DNA of 11,762 bases, taken from assembly GCA_945982465.1 (NCBI GenBank), contig CAMFSB010000027.1, positions 1 to 11,762 of the forward strand. The letters run 5' to 3'. Shown here piece after piece: positions 1 to 5,911 of this stretch. The notes under the pieces were generated by a model. That model did no database searches. It was given only the letters and a program-made list of their open reading frames with translations, and had not been told where the DNA came from. The position numbers and the translations under genes were made by a program. How positions within the stretch are numbered: the stretch's first letter is position 1; the number at the start of each line of letters is the position of its first letter. This stretch comes from an uncultured Faecalibacterium sp. Its GTDB lineage: Bacteria; Bacillota; Clostridia; Oscillospirales; Ruminococcaceae.

Positions 1-870
1 CCGCTGTACTGCCTGGCACTGGCCGGTGTGATCAACGTGGGGCTGAACCTGTTTTTTGTGATCCGCATGCAGCTGAGCGTGGCGGGCGTAGCACTGGCCA
101 CCATCATCAGCCAGCTGGTGTCCGCCGTGCTGGTGGTGGTGATCCTGATGCGGGAGACCGGCGCGCTGCATTTTGACTGGAAGCAATTGAAGCTGCATGG
201 GGCGGTGCTGCTGCAGATTGTGCGCATCGGCCTGCCCGCCGGTTTGCAGGGCATGGTGTTTTCGCTTTCCAATGTGGTGATCCAGTCGGCCATCAACTCG
301 TTCGGCTCGGTCGTGGTAGCCGGCAACTCGGCGGCTTCCAGCATCGAGGGCTTTGTGTATGTGGCCATGAACTCCTGCTATCAGGCCTGCCTGACCTTTA
401 CCAGCCAGAACGTGGGCGCGCGCAAATACGAGAACATCAACCGTGTTTTGTTCACCTGCATCGGCTGCGCGGTGGTGATCGGCACAGTACTGGGCGTGGG
501 TTGTACGGTACTGGGTGCGCCGCTGTGCGGCATTTATTCCTCCGACCCGGCGGTTATTGCCGCTGGCGTGGGCCGGCTGCGCATCATCTGCTCGCTGTAC
601 GCGCTGTGCGGCATTATGGATGTGATGGTGGGCGGCCTGCGCGGGCTGGGCTGCTCGGTGATGCCGATGGTGGTCAGCCTGCTGGGCAGCTGCGCGCTGC
701 GGCTGGTATGGGTGGCGACCGTGTTCCGCATGGTGGGCACCATCCAGTCGCTGTACATCAGCTACCCCATCACCTGGGCGCTGACAGGTGCAGCCCACCT
801 GATCTGCTTTGTCATTGTGCGGCGCAAATTTGTAGCGGAGCAGGCCCCCGTGCCGCACAATCCGGAATAA
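1..870 (+). CDS. MATE family multidrug/cation efflux transporter, C-terminal part (5' truncated)
   Basis: The reading frame is open from base 1 and ends at TAA 868-870, so about 289 C-terminal residues are visible and the true start lies before the window. A usual MATE protein has about 450 residues and 12 membrane helices; what is seen would be the last two thirds. The protein is strongly hydrophobic, with several membrane-length segments divided by short basic loops. A central stretch (IGLPAGLQGMVFSLSNVVIQ, about residues 76-95) matches the start of the second MATE half, followed by the typical SIEGF/QNVGA region. Such proteins sit in the cytoplasmic membrane and export organic cations, drugs or metabolites using a Na+ or H+ gradient. 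The substrate cannot be told. A GTG at base 28 is internal and is not proposed as the start. The family is fairly certain; the subfamily is not. Confidence 0.88.
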   Translation, partial: PLYCLALAGVINVGLNLFFVIRMQLSVAGVALATIISQLVSAVLVVVILMRETGALHFDWKQLKLHGAVLLQIVRIGLPAGLQGMVFSLSNVVIQSAINSFGSVVVAGNSAASSIEGFVYVAMNSCYQACLTFTSQNVGARKYENINRVLFTCIGCAVVIGTVLGVGCTVLGAPLCGIYSSDPAVIAAGVGRLRIICSLYALCGIMDVMVGGLRGLGCSVMPMVVSLLGSCALRLVWVATVFRMVGTIQSLYISYPITWALTGAAHLICFVIVRRKFVAEQAPVPHNPE

Positions 871-971
871 ACTGGCCGCTGTGCAAGCACAGCTTGCGCG
901 CCTGCGGTCCTGCGCACAAAACCGGGGCTGCTGAAAAACAGCCTTTCTCAGAAAAACGCTCATGAAAAATG

Positions 972-1013
972 AATCGGCCGGACTACCGATCTGCGGGAAT
1001 CCGGCCGATTTTT
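972..1013 (+). terminator. Rho-independent terminator after the MATE gene
   Basis: Arms AATCGGCCGGA (972-982) and TCCGGCCGATT (1000-1010) are a perfect 11-bp inverted repeat with a 17-base loop, followed by a run of T (1009-1013). It lies 100 bases after the MATE stop. A weaker hairpin, GGCTG/CAGCC with an A-rich loop followed by TTTCT, sits just before it at about 926-947. On the minus strand the stem is followed by ATTTTTC, so it may also stop transcripts from the convergent GNAT gene. Confidence 0.8.
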
Positions 1014-1233
1014 GTCGCTGTTTTTAGGGTCGATCTGCGAAGGTTTCATTTTGCAGCAGCCCTGGTTTTGGGGTGTTGTGGTTCCATGGGGCTCTCCCCC
1101 GCAATACGAGCAGATTCACTCAAGCGCGGCGGCCGCTCCAGAATCTGCCCAAGGAATGGTTCGAGCGCAAATTGTAAAAGCCGCGCCTGAACCCTGCACC
1201 GAATGCGCTTGGCAGCGCGCCCTGCTGTTTCGG
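1014..1233. other. Intergenic stretch without a recognised gene
   Basis: Between the MATE terminator and the convergent GNAT stop there are about 220 bases. Short open frames exist on both strands, but none has a ribosome binding site or a recognisable protein. On the minus strand, just past the GNAT stop, there is a modest GCGCT/AGCGC hairpin without a T tract. Nothing else stands out. Confidence 0.5.
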
Positions 1234-2166
1234 TCATCCAGAATATGCAAAGGTCGTGCCCAAGCGTCTGTCAAAGCCAAGCGACCGGTACATTTCTTCG
1301 TCACAGGGAGCACAGCAGACGGTCAGACTTGCCATGCCGTTTTCCCTGCACAGATTCTGCGCTGCCTGTGCCAGCTTCCGTGCAATGCCTTTGCCGCGAA
1401 ATGCCGGTTCAATGTAGAAATCATCCAACACGCCGGCGGCCGAGCAGCCAAAGGTCGAAAAGCACTTTGCTACGCTGCACATTCCAACCGCACGGTAGCC
1501 ACGCCTTGCCACAAAGAATGTGATTTGTTCCTCCCGGATGGCTTGGGCAAGCAATTCCTGCTTTTCTTCTGTCAGCGGCGACTCGCCGATCTCTTTCAAA
1601 AAACCATTCTCCAGCTTTTTGAGCTGCCAGTCTGTTGGGTCTGCGAGCGCTTCAATGGTAATGGGGAACTCCTCTTTGGGGGGCAGAATCATCAGCGGCT
1701 CGCCCCATTCGTCGGCGCCGTTTTCGATAAATCCGACCCGTTTCCAAAAACGCAGACGGCGGACGTCGCTGCCATAGTTCAGTTCTGCATACTGTGCGCC
1801 GTTTTCTTTTGCCCAGTTCAAAACCGCTGCGGCACACGCTGTACCGACCCCGCCGCCCCGGAACTGCGGATAGACGCAAAACTCCATGATGAAGCACTTG
1901 CCGTCCTCTGAGGTGAAAATGACCGGTAAGGCAAAGCCAATATCCTGCCCATTTCTCTGAAAGAACAGATAGAAGCATCGATCCCGCGGTCTGTCGTGAA
2001 CCGTTTGGATCTGCGCCCGGTATTGCGCATCATCGAGGAAGTATTCTAACTCATCGTCCTCCGGATCCGGGAAAATATCCCGCTTGTGATAGGCGTGAAG
2101 TTCCTCCCAGAAAAGCGCCGTGTCGGTTTGTGTAATTGCTTCACGGATGGCAATTTTATGTTCCAT
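1234..2166 (-). CDS. Tandem two-domain GNAT N-acetyltransferase
   Basis: A 310-residue protein with two GNAT folds. The N-terminal domain (about 1-160) carries the acetyl-CoA pyrophosphate-binding motif A as YPQFRGGGVG (99-108), and the C-terminal domain (about 170-310) as IEPAFRGKGIA (252-262). Both follow the R-x-x-G-x-G/A rule, and each domain ends with the usual LRFWKRVGF / MYRSLGF aromatic strand. Such enzymes transfer an acetyl group from acetyl-CoA to an amine; the substrate is unknown and could be an antibiotic, a small amine or a protein N-terminus. The start is ATG at 2166, because GGAGGAAA (minus strand, 2171-2178) sits just upstream; the in-frame ATG at 2223 has no such site. The coding sequence is visibly AT-richer than its neighbours: bases 1921-1980 are 28/60 GC, against 40/60 for 4501-4560 in pyrB. 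That suggests a more recent acquisition. A leader ORF and hairpin precede it. Confidence 0.85.
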   Translation of the reverse strand: MEHKIAIREAITQTDTALFWEELHAYHKRDIFPDPEDDELEYFLDDAQYRAQIQTVHDRPRDRCFYLFFQRNGQDIGFALPVIFTSEDGKCFIMEFCVYPQFRGGGVGTACAAAVLNWAKENGAQYAELNYGSDVRRLRFWKRVGFIENGADEWGEPLMILPPKEEFPITIEALADPTDWQLKKLENGFLKEIGESPLTEEKQELLAQAIREEQITFFVARRGYRAVGMCSVAKCFSTFGCSAAGVLDDFYIEPAFRGKGIARKLAQAAQNLCRENGMASLTVCCAPCDEEMYRSLGFDRRLGTTFAYSG

Positions 2167-2170
2167 TTTG

Positions 2171-2217
2171 TTTCCTCCAACAACTTGATTCGGAGGGTTA
2201 AAAAGCGCGAACCCTCC
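2171..2217 (-). promoter_or_regulatory. Candidate translational attenuator hairpin before the tandem GNAT gene
   Basis: In the minus-strand RNA, GGAGGGTT (2210-2217) pairs perfectly with AACCCTCC (2192-2199) around a 10-base loop. The second arm is itself an anti-Shine-Dalgarno sequence: its CCTCC could instead pair with the GGAGG of the GNAT ribosome site (2174-2178). The two pairings exclude each other. The first arm overlaps the final codons of the small leader ORF, so a ribosome there would free the second arm to cover the GNAT ribosome site. No T tract follows, so this is not a Rho-independent terminator. Function is inferred from layout only. Confidence 0.45.
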
Positions 2218-2236
2218 ACACACGATCCGATTTCAT
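2198..2236 (-). CDS. Possible 12-residue leader peptide before the tandem GNAT gene
   Basis: On the minus strand an ATG at 2236 is preceded by a purine-rich GGAAAGGGTGG site 6 bases away and opens a 12-codon frame, MKSDRVWRVRAF, ending at TAA 2198-2200. The stop lies inside a hairpin 32 bases before the GNAT ATG. Short, ribosome-site-bearing ORFs that end in a hairpin just before a resistance-type enzyme are typical of attenuation leaders (for example erm and cat genes). Here the peptide is rich in Arg and Val and has no run of one amino acid. That it is translated is an inference; chance occurrence of so short an ORF cannot be excluded. Confidence 0.4.
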   Translation of the reverse strand: MKSDRVWRVRAF

Positions 2237-2384
2237 AAAAACCACCCTTTCCGTAAAAGATTTGTATTCAGCCCCGATGGGGGCAGATACCGGTTGGAAA
2301 ACAGCTGCATTGGGTTCCTGCGTGTCCGGGTCAAGCGAGCCGATCCGGTCAAAGCATCGAACACCCTGTATCTCGCTTCTCCGT

Positions 2385-3146
2385 TCACTCCGACGCATCG
2401 GCTTTCTCCCACACAAAGCGGGGGCCGCTGTAGCCGTCGCGTTCCACATGCTCAAACCACATTTCGGCCGGGCGCACCCACAGCCCCCGTTCGCCGTACA
2501 GCGCCCGGTACACCACCATCGGCTGCCGGGTCTCGCTGTGCTGTGCGAGTTCCAGCATCTGGTAGCGGCCGCCCTTGAAATGGCGGTACTGCCCAGGCAG
2601 CGGCATCAGCTGCTTTTGCAGGACATACCGGTCATGCCCGCCGTACATGGAGCATCGCCTTGCGATGGTAAAGCCGCAGGCCTGCGCATTCTGCAGGCTG
2701 TAGGGGGTTTGGGGGCTGATGGTCCCGCCGATGCCCACAATGGCCGGGTCGCGCCACTGCTCGGCCAGGCGGAGCAGCCGCTGCTGCAGGCCGTTGCCCC
2801 GCACATCCGGGTGGACGGCCACACTGTCGGCATTGGCCCAGTACTTCCAGTCGCTGGCCGGCACGCCCAGCACACGGGCGTAGTTATGCTCGTTTTCGCC
2901 GCAATAGCGCAGGATAAAAAAGGCCACGAGCCTTTCGCCCAGCCACACGCCCAGGCACAGGTCGTTTTGCAGCATACCGCGCAGTTCTTCCTCGGTATCC
3001 GGCATGAACAGTTCGGGGTCCGGCATGCCGGCGCGCACTTCGTCCTGTAGGGCGCAGAACACCGCCAGATCCTCCACCTTGCCCCGCCGCACCTGCGCCA
3101 GCAGTCCGGCAGGCTGCCCTTGGTACTTTTTCAAAATCAACTCCAT
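2385..3146 (-). CDS. GNAT family N-acetyltransferase
   Basis: A 253-residue protein with a GNAT domain over about residues 18-180. Motif A is seen as SVAVHPDVRGNGLQQRLL (108-125), where VRGNGL forms the acetyl-CoA phosphate-binding turn. After it come TISPQTPYSLQNAQACGF (about 151-168), the usual crowded-neighbour/aromatic region of the fold, and a C-terminal extension of about 75 residues rich in Trp, Tyr and Arg that I do not recognise. It probably acetylates a small amine; the substrate is unknown. ATG 3146 is chosen because GAGGG lies 8 bases upstream. The gene is transcribed in the same direction as the tandem GNAT gene 218 bases downstream, and divergently from the GntR regulator, with which it shares a promoter region. 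Confidence 0.82.
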   Translation of the reverse strand: MELILKKYQGQPAGLLAQVRRGKVEDLAVFCALQDEVRAGMPDPELFMPDTEEELRGMLQNDLCLGVWLGERLVAFFILRYCGENEHNYARVLGVPASDWKYWANADSVAVHPDVRGNGLQQRLLRLAEQWRDPAIVGIGGTISPQTPYSLQNAQACGFTIARRCSMYGGHDRYVLQKQLMPLPGQYRHFKGGRYQMLELAQHSETRQPMVVYRALYGERGLWVRPAEMWFEHVERDGYSGPRFVWEKADASE

Positions 3147-3223
3147 GTGTTTCGCCCTCGCTCATTTACAGGTTCAACATTCCGGCCGGACCGGCCAAGG
3201 CCTGCGATTCCGGCTGATTTACA

Positions 3224-3232
3224 ATTATATCA
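3224..3232 (-). promoter_or_regulatory. Extended -10 promoter for the GNAT gene at 2385-3146
   Basis: On the minus strand the sequence reads TGATATAAT, an exact extended -10 element (TGnTATAAT); no convincing -35 box is visible, only a T-rich tract. Transcription would start near 3217, leaving a leader of about 70 bases that contains the palindrome GGCCGGACCGGCC (3184-3196). It faces away from the first extended -10 of the GntR operon, with only about 30 bases between the two elements, so polymerase binding at the two may compete. Confidence 0.6.
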
Positions 3233-3261
3233 CAAAGAGCATATCAAAAAAAGAAAATTCA

Positions 3262-3288
3262 TGTTATAATAGCCGCGAGGCGGCTATT
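3262..3288 (+). promoter_or_regulatory. Promoter 1 and overlapping palindromic operator candidate of the GntR-pyrBI operon
   Basis: TGTTATAAT (3262-3270) is a perfect extended -10 element. The palindrome AATAGCCGC (3268-3276) / GCGGCTATT (3280-3288) begins inside the -10 box and covers the expected start point near 3277. A dimeric repressor bound there would block initiation. The symmetric site suits a dimeric helix-turn-helix protein such as the GntR regulator encoded just downstream, but binding is inferred. Confidence 0.6.
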
Positions 3289-3341
3289 GAAACACAAGGA
3301 GGGCCTGCGGCCGATTTGGATTTATCCGCTGTGTGCGGATA

Positions 3342-3368
3342 TGTTATAATAGCCGCAAAGCGGCTATT
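3342..3368 (+). promoter_or_regulatory. Promoter 2 and second palindromic operator candidate
   Basis: This is the same arrangement exactly 80 bases downstream: TGTTATAAT (3342-3350) with AATAGCCGC (3348-3356) and GCGGCTATT (3360-3368), the centre being AAA instead of GAG. It is about 115-130 bases from the GTG of the regulator gene. RNA started at promoter 1 would carry this palindrome as a hairpin. No good -35 hexamer is visible for either copy. Confidence 0.6.
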
Positions 3369-3481
3369 GAAGCACAAGGATGGCCTGCAGCCGACCGGCA
3401 TAAATCCGCTGCGCGCGGCTATCTTGGAATACCAGAAAGAACGGGCGGCCTGCAGCCAGCCCGGAAAAAGGGGGATGCCCT

Positions 3482-4237
3482 GTGAAAGAATCATCTGTGG
3501 AATCGGCCAGCCGGCTGGGCGGGGCGGTGATCAGCGACCGCATCGTAAAAAGCCTGCTGGACGAGCTGCGCACCGGCCGCTTTGCCGGGTGCGATCATCT
3601 GCCGGCCGAGGTGGAGCTTGCCTCGTTGCTGGGGGTGAGCCGCACGGTGATCCGCGACGCGCTGAGCGAAATGGAGCGCGAGGGCTACATTGAGCGCGTG
3701 CGCGGCATTGGTACGGTGGTCAACCGCAGTGTGCTGGGTATGCGCAACCGACTGGATCAAAAGCTGGAATACTATCCCCTGATCCGTTCGCTGGGCGGCT
3801 ACCCCCACGCGGATAACATCCAGGTGCAGCTGCAGGCCGCCGATGAGGACCTGGCCGGGAGCTTGGAGCTTCGGCCCGGCGATGATGTGCTGTGCATCAA
3901 AAAGCGGGTGCTGGCCGATACCACGCCCGTCATTTATTCCATCGATTACCTGCCCCGGGCGCTGTTTGGCAACCGGGATTATACCCGCATTGACCTGACA
4001 GCCGACATTTTCAGCGTGCTGGAACGGGAATGCAGCCAGCAGCCTGCCAGCAACATTGCCCATATCAAGCCAAGCTGCGGCGACAAGGCCATCCGCGCGG
4101 CCATGCGGCTGGCCCCCGGCGAGGCCATGCTGCTGCTGGACGAGGTGTGCTACAACCGTCTGTGCCGCCCGATCATGCGTTCGTTCAGCTATTACACCGA
4201 CTTTTTCGACTTTGCCATCCTGCGCAAAATGCTGTAA
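3482..4237 (+). CDS. GntR family transcriptional regulator, HutC/UTRA subfamily
   Basis: A 251-residue regulator. Residues about 14-82 form the GntR winged helix-turn-helix, with the signature LPAEVELASLLGVSRTVIRD (40-59) and the wing GIGTVVN. Residues about 95-248 resemble the UTRA ligand-binding domain (the LRPGDDV, KKRVLADTTPVIYSIDYLP and MRSFSYYTDFFDF stretches). The start is GTG, with AAAAAGGGGG 7 bases upstream; no ATG fits. The protein would bind a palindrome as a dimer and release it, or bind it more tightly, with a small ligand. The neighbours suggest a metabolite linked to pyrimidines, aspartate or carbamoyl phosphate, but the ligand is not visible from sequence. The gap to pyrB is only 68 bases with no terminator, so it is probably cotranscribed with pyrBI and likely autoregulated through the upstream palindromes. 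Confidence 0.88.
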   Translation: MKESSVESASRLGGAVISDRIVKSLLDELRTGRFAGCDHLPAEVELASLLGVSRTVIRDALSEMEREGYIERVRGIGTVVNRSVLGMRNRLDQKLEYYPLIRSLGGYPHADNIQVQLQAADEDLAGSLELRPGDDVLCIKKRVLADTTPVIYSIDYLPRALFGNRDYTRIDLTADIFSVLERECSQQPASNIAHIKPSCGDKAIRAAMRLAPGEAMLLLDEVCYNRLCRPIMRSFSYYTDFFDFAILRKML

Positions 4238-4305
4238 CAGCCGCCGTGTTCTGCCATGGCCCGGTGTGCTGCTTGATACTTTTCCCGCGATTTGGAGGTT
4301 AACCT

Positions 4306-5247
4306 ATGCGCCATATGATCGATCCCCTGGACTTTTCCAAAGAGGAAATCGGCTCGCTGCTCACGCTGGCCGGCTCGATCTGCGAAGATCCCACCGCGTA
4401 TCAGAACGTCGCCGCGCACAAAAAGCTGGCAACGCTGTTTTACGAGCCGTCCACACGCACCCGGCTTTCGTTTGAAGCCGCCATGCTGAACCTGGGCGGC
4501 CACTGCCTGGGCTTCCCCAGCGAAAACGTATCCAGCGCCGCCAAGGGCGAAAGCGTGGCCGACACCATCCGGGTGGTGTCGTGCTATGCGGACATCGTTG
4601 CCATGCGCCATCCCAAGGAGGGCGCGCCGCTGCGGGCCGCGCGGTATTCCCGCGTGCCGGTGATCAATGCGGGCGACGGCGGCCACCAGCACCCCACCCA
4701 GACTTTGACCGACCTGCTGACCATCCAGCGGCGCAAGGGGCGGCTGGATCATTTGACCATCGGGCTTTGCGGCGATTTGAAATTCGGCCGCACCGTGCAC
4801 TCGCTGATCAAGACCATGGCCCGCTACGAGGGCATCCGGTTCGTGCTCATCAGCCCCGAAGAACTGCGCGTGCCCGAATACATCATCAAGGATGTGCTGG
4901 AGGCCGGCGGCATCCCCTATACCGAGGTGCGCAGCCTGGAAAACGCCATGCCGGAGCTGGACATCCTGTACATGACCCGCGTACAAAAAGAGCGGTTTTT
5001 CAATGAAGAAGATTATGTGCGACTGAAAAACAGCTACATTCTGACCGCGGAAAAGATGAAAGCGGCCAAGCCCGATATGGCGGTGCTGCACCCGCTTCCG
5101 CGCGTGAACGAGATCGCGCTGGATGTGGACGACGACCCCCGCGCCGCCTATTTTGAGCAGGTGCAGAACGGCGTATATGTGCGCATGGCGCTGATCATGA
5201 CGCTGCTGGGCCTGCCGGATCCCAAAGCCGCAAAGGAGGGCAACTGA
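4306..5247 (+). CDS. pyrB: Aspartate carbamoyltransferase catalytic chain
   Basis: A 313-residue catalytic subunit, the normal family length. It joins carbamoyl phosphate and L-aspartate to make N-carbamoyl-L-aspartate, the committed step of pyrimidine synthesis in the cytoplasm. Key sites are all present: the carbamoyl-phosphate loop [12 protein letters not shown] (45-56, STRTR 49-53), the 80s-loop Ser77 and Lys80 (SAAKGES), HQHPTQT (127-133), and HPLPR (262-266) ahead of the aspartate-binding segment. ATG 4306 is chosen over the ATG three codons later because GGAGGT ends 6 bases before it. The gene follows the GntR regulator by 68 bases and is followed by pyrI after one base. I see no attenuator or PyrR-type leader in 4238-4305, so control probably comes from the promoter region before the regulator. 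Confidence 0.97.
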   Translation: MRHMIDPLDFSKEEIGSLLTLAGSICEDPTAYQNVAAHKKLATLFYEPSTRTRLSFEAAMLNLGGHCLGFPSENVSSAAKGESVADTIRVVSCYADIVAMRHPKEGAPLRAARYSRVPVINAGDGGHQHPTQTLTDLLTIQRRKGRLDHLTIGLCGDLKFGRTVHSLIKTMARYEGIRFVLISPEELRVPEYIIKDVLEAGGIPYTEVRSLENAMPELDILYMTRVQKERFFNEEDYVRLKNSYILTAEKMKAAKPDMAVLHPLPRVNEIALDVDDDPRAAYFEQVQNGVYVRMALIMTLLGLPDPKAAKEGN

Positions 5248-5248
5248 C

Positions 5249-5686
5249 ATGCTGAACATCGACGAGATCCAGAATGGCATTGTGATTGACCATATCAAGG
5301 CCGGCACGGCTGTTGGCCTGATGGAGCTTTTGGGCATTACGCAGAACACTTCGGCCAGTGTGGCCCTGATCCAGAATGCCCGGTCAGCCAAGTCCCCCAC
5401 CGGCCGCAAGGACATCATCAAGGTGGAGGGCGACGCCTCCTGGCTGAATCTGGATGTGCTGGCCTATCTGGACCCCAACATCACCGTCACCACCATCCGG
5501 GATGGCCAGGCCGTGCAGAAAGAAAAGCCGCGCCCGCCGCGCCGCCTGGTAAACATTGTGCGGTGCCGCAACCCCCGCTGCATTTCTTCCATTGAGGAGG
5601 AATGTGACCAGATCTTTGAGATGAGCTCCAACGGCAAATACCGCTGCATTTATTGCGAGCAGGAGCTTTCGGTCAAGCCGGAGTAA
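5249..5686 (+). CDS. pyrI: Aspartate carbamoyltransferase regulatory chain
   Basis: A 145-residue regulatory subunit. The N-terminal allosteric nucleotide-binding domain (about 1-95) begins with the family pattern IDEIQNGIVIDHIKAGTA (4-21). The C-terminal zinc domain has Cys106, Cys111, Cys133 and Cys136 in the C-x4-C...C-x2-C arrangement that contacts the catalytic chain. In known enzymes this subunit binds ATP/CTP/UTP and sets feedback control in a (PyrB)6(PyrI)6 complex. Its ATG is one base after the pyrB stop, and its ribosome site AAAGGAGGG lies inside pyrB, so the two are translationally linked at near-equal amounts. With all four Cys kept, the protein looks functional. Confidence 0.96.
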   Translation: MLNIDEIQNGIVIDHIKAGTAVGLMELLGITQNTSASVALIQNARSAKSPTGRKDIIKVEGDASWLNLDVLAYLDPNITVTTIRDGQAVQKEKPRPPRRLVNIVRCRNPRCISSIEEECDQIFEMSSNGKYRCIYCEQELSVKPE

Positions 5687-5705
5687 GCGGCTGGAGCGCT
5701 GTTTT

Positions 5706-5728
5706 GAACAGTAAATCCGAACAGTAAA
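5706..5728. repeat. Short direct repeat GAACAGTAAA after pyrI
   Basis: GAACAGTAAA occurs at 5706-5715 and again at 5719-5728, a 13-base period, directly before the terminator stem. It may be a small slippage duplication; no function is evident. Confidence 0.6.
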
Positions 5729-5731
5729 ACG

Positions 5732-5765
5732 CCCTGCGTGGAACATTCTCCGCGCAGGGTATTTT
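5732..5765 (+). terminator. Rho-independent terminator of the pyrBI operon (probably bidirectional)
   Basis: CCCTGCGTGG (5732-5741) pairs with CCGCGCAGGG (5750-5759), ten pairs with one G-U, around the 8-base loop AACATTCT; TATTTT follows. TAAAA before the stem mirrors the ATTTTA after it, so the convergent Clp transcript could be stopped here too. Confidence 0.85.
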
Positions 5766-5815
5766 ACTTTACAGGGGGACGTTGCCCGCGCACGTTGATT
5801 TTCAGGTGAGCGGTG

Positions 5816-5911
5816 TTACGCGAAAGCAGGGCTGCCGCATACCGGGCAAAGGTCGCGTGCTCGCAAGCACGATAAACGCGATATTACGCAAAGGCAGGGC
5901 TGCCGCGCACC
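5816..5911 (-). repeat. Diverged duplicate of the 3' end of the Clp gene
   Basis: The last 28 bases of the Clp gene including its stop (5884-5911) are matched at 24 of 28 positions by 5816-5843, 68 bases further downstream on the minus strand. Translated in the Clp frame the copy still reads CGSPAFA-stop, against RGSPAFA-stop in the gene, with third-position changes in Ala and Phe codons. A small hairpin (CGTGCT/AGCACG, 5856-5871) lies between the two copies. Confidence 0.7.

Larger units (their letters stand above)
3261..3420. repeat. Two tandem 80-bp repeats, each with an extended -10 box and a perfect palindrome
   Basis: Copy 1 is 3261-3340 and copy 2 is 3341-3420; they match at 66 of 80 positions without gaps. 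The best conserved parts are ATGTTATAAT, the palindrome arms AATAGCCGC and GCGGCTATT (3-base centre, GAG or AAA), CACAAGGA, GGCCTGC and ATCCGCT. A decayed third unit follows (3421-3457): it begins ATCTTGGAAT, lacks the palindrome, and keeps GGCCTGCAGCC. Differences are clustered outside the promoter and palindrome. The unit length is not a multiple of three, so it is not a protein repeat. It lies between the divergent GNAT gene and the GntR-pyrBI operon. Confidence 0.9.

Noticed and set aside
1012..1911. 299-codon plus-strand open frame across the tandem GNAT gene
   Set aside because: It has no ribosome site and no recognisable domain, and it overlaps the well-supported GNAT reading frame antisense.
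2270..2284. GCCCC/GGGGC hairpin downstream of the GNAT gene at 2385-3146, considered as its terminator
   Set aside because: The stem is only 5 bp and on the minus strand it is followed by TGAATACAAA, not a T tract; transcription may continue into the next GNAT gene.
3261..3420. Repeats considered as a CRISPR array
   Set aside because: The 80-bp units are directly adjacent, similar over their whole length, and have no unique spacers or cas genes; they look like promoter duplications.
3004..3693. 229-codon plus-strand open frame running across the 80-bp repeats into the GntR gene
   Set aside because: It is antisense to one gene and out of frame with another, has no ribosome site, and is only an uninterrupted frame through the regulatory region.
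4238..4305. Possible E. coli-like or PyrR-type attenuator before pyrB
   Set aside because: Only 68 bases are available, with no leader peptide, no stem followed by a T tract, and no recognisable PyrR anti-antiterminator sequence.
4192..5421. 409-codon open frame on the minus strand opposite pyrB
   Set aside because: It is antisense to a gene with complete catalytic motifs, has no ribosome site or recognisable domain, and reflects high-GC codon structure.
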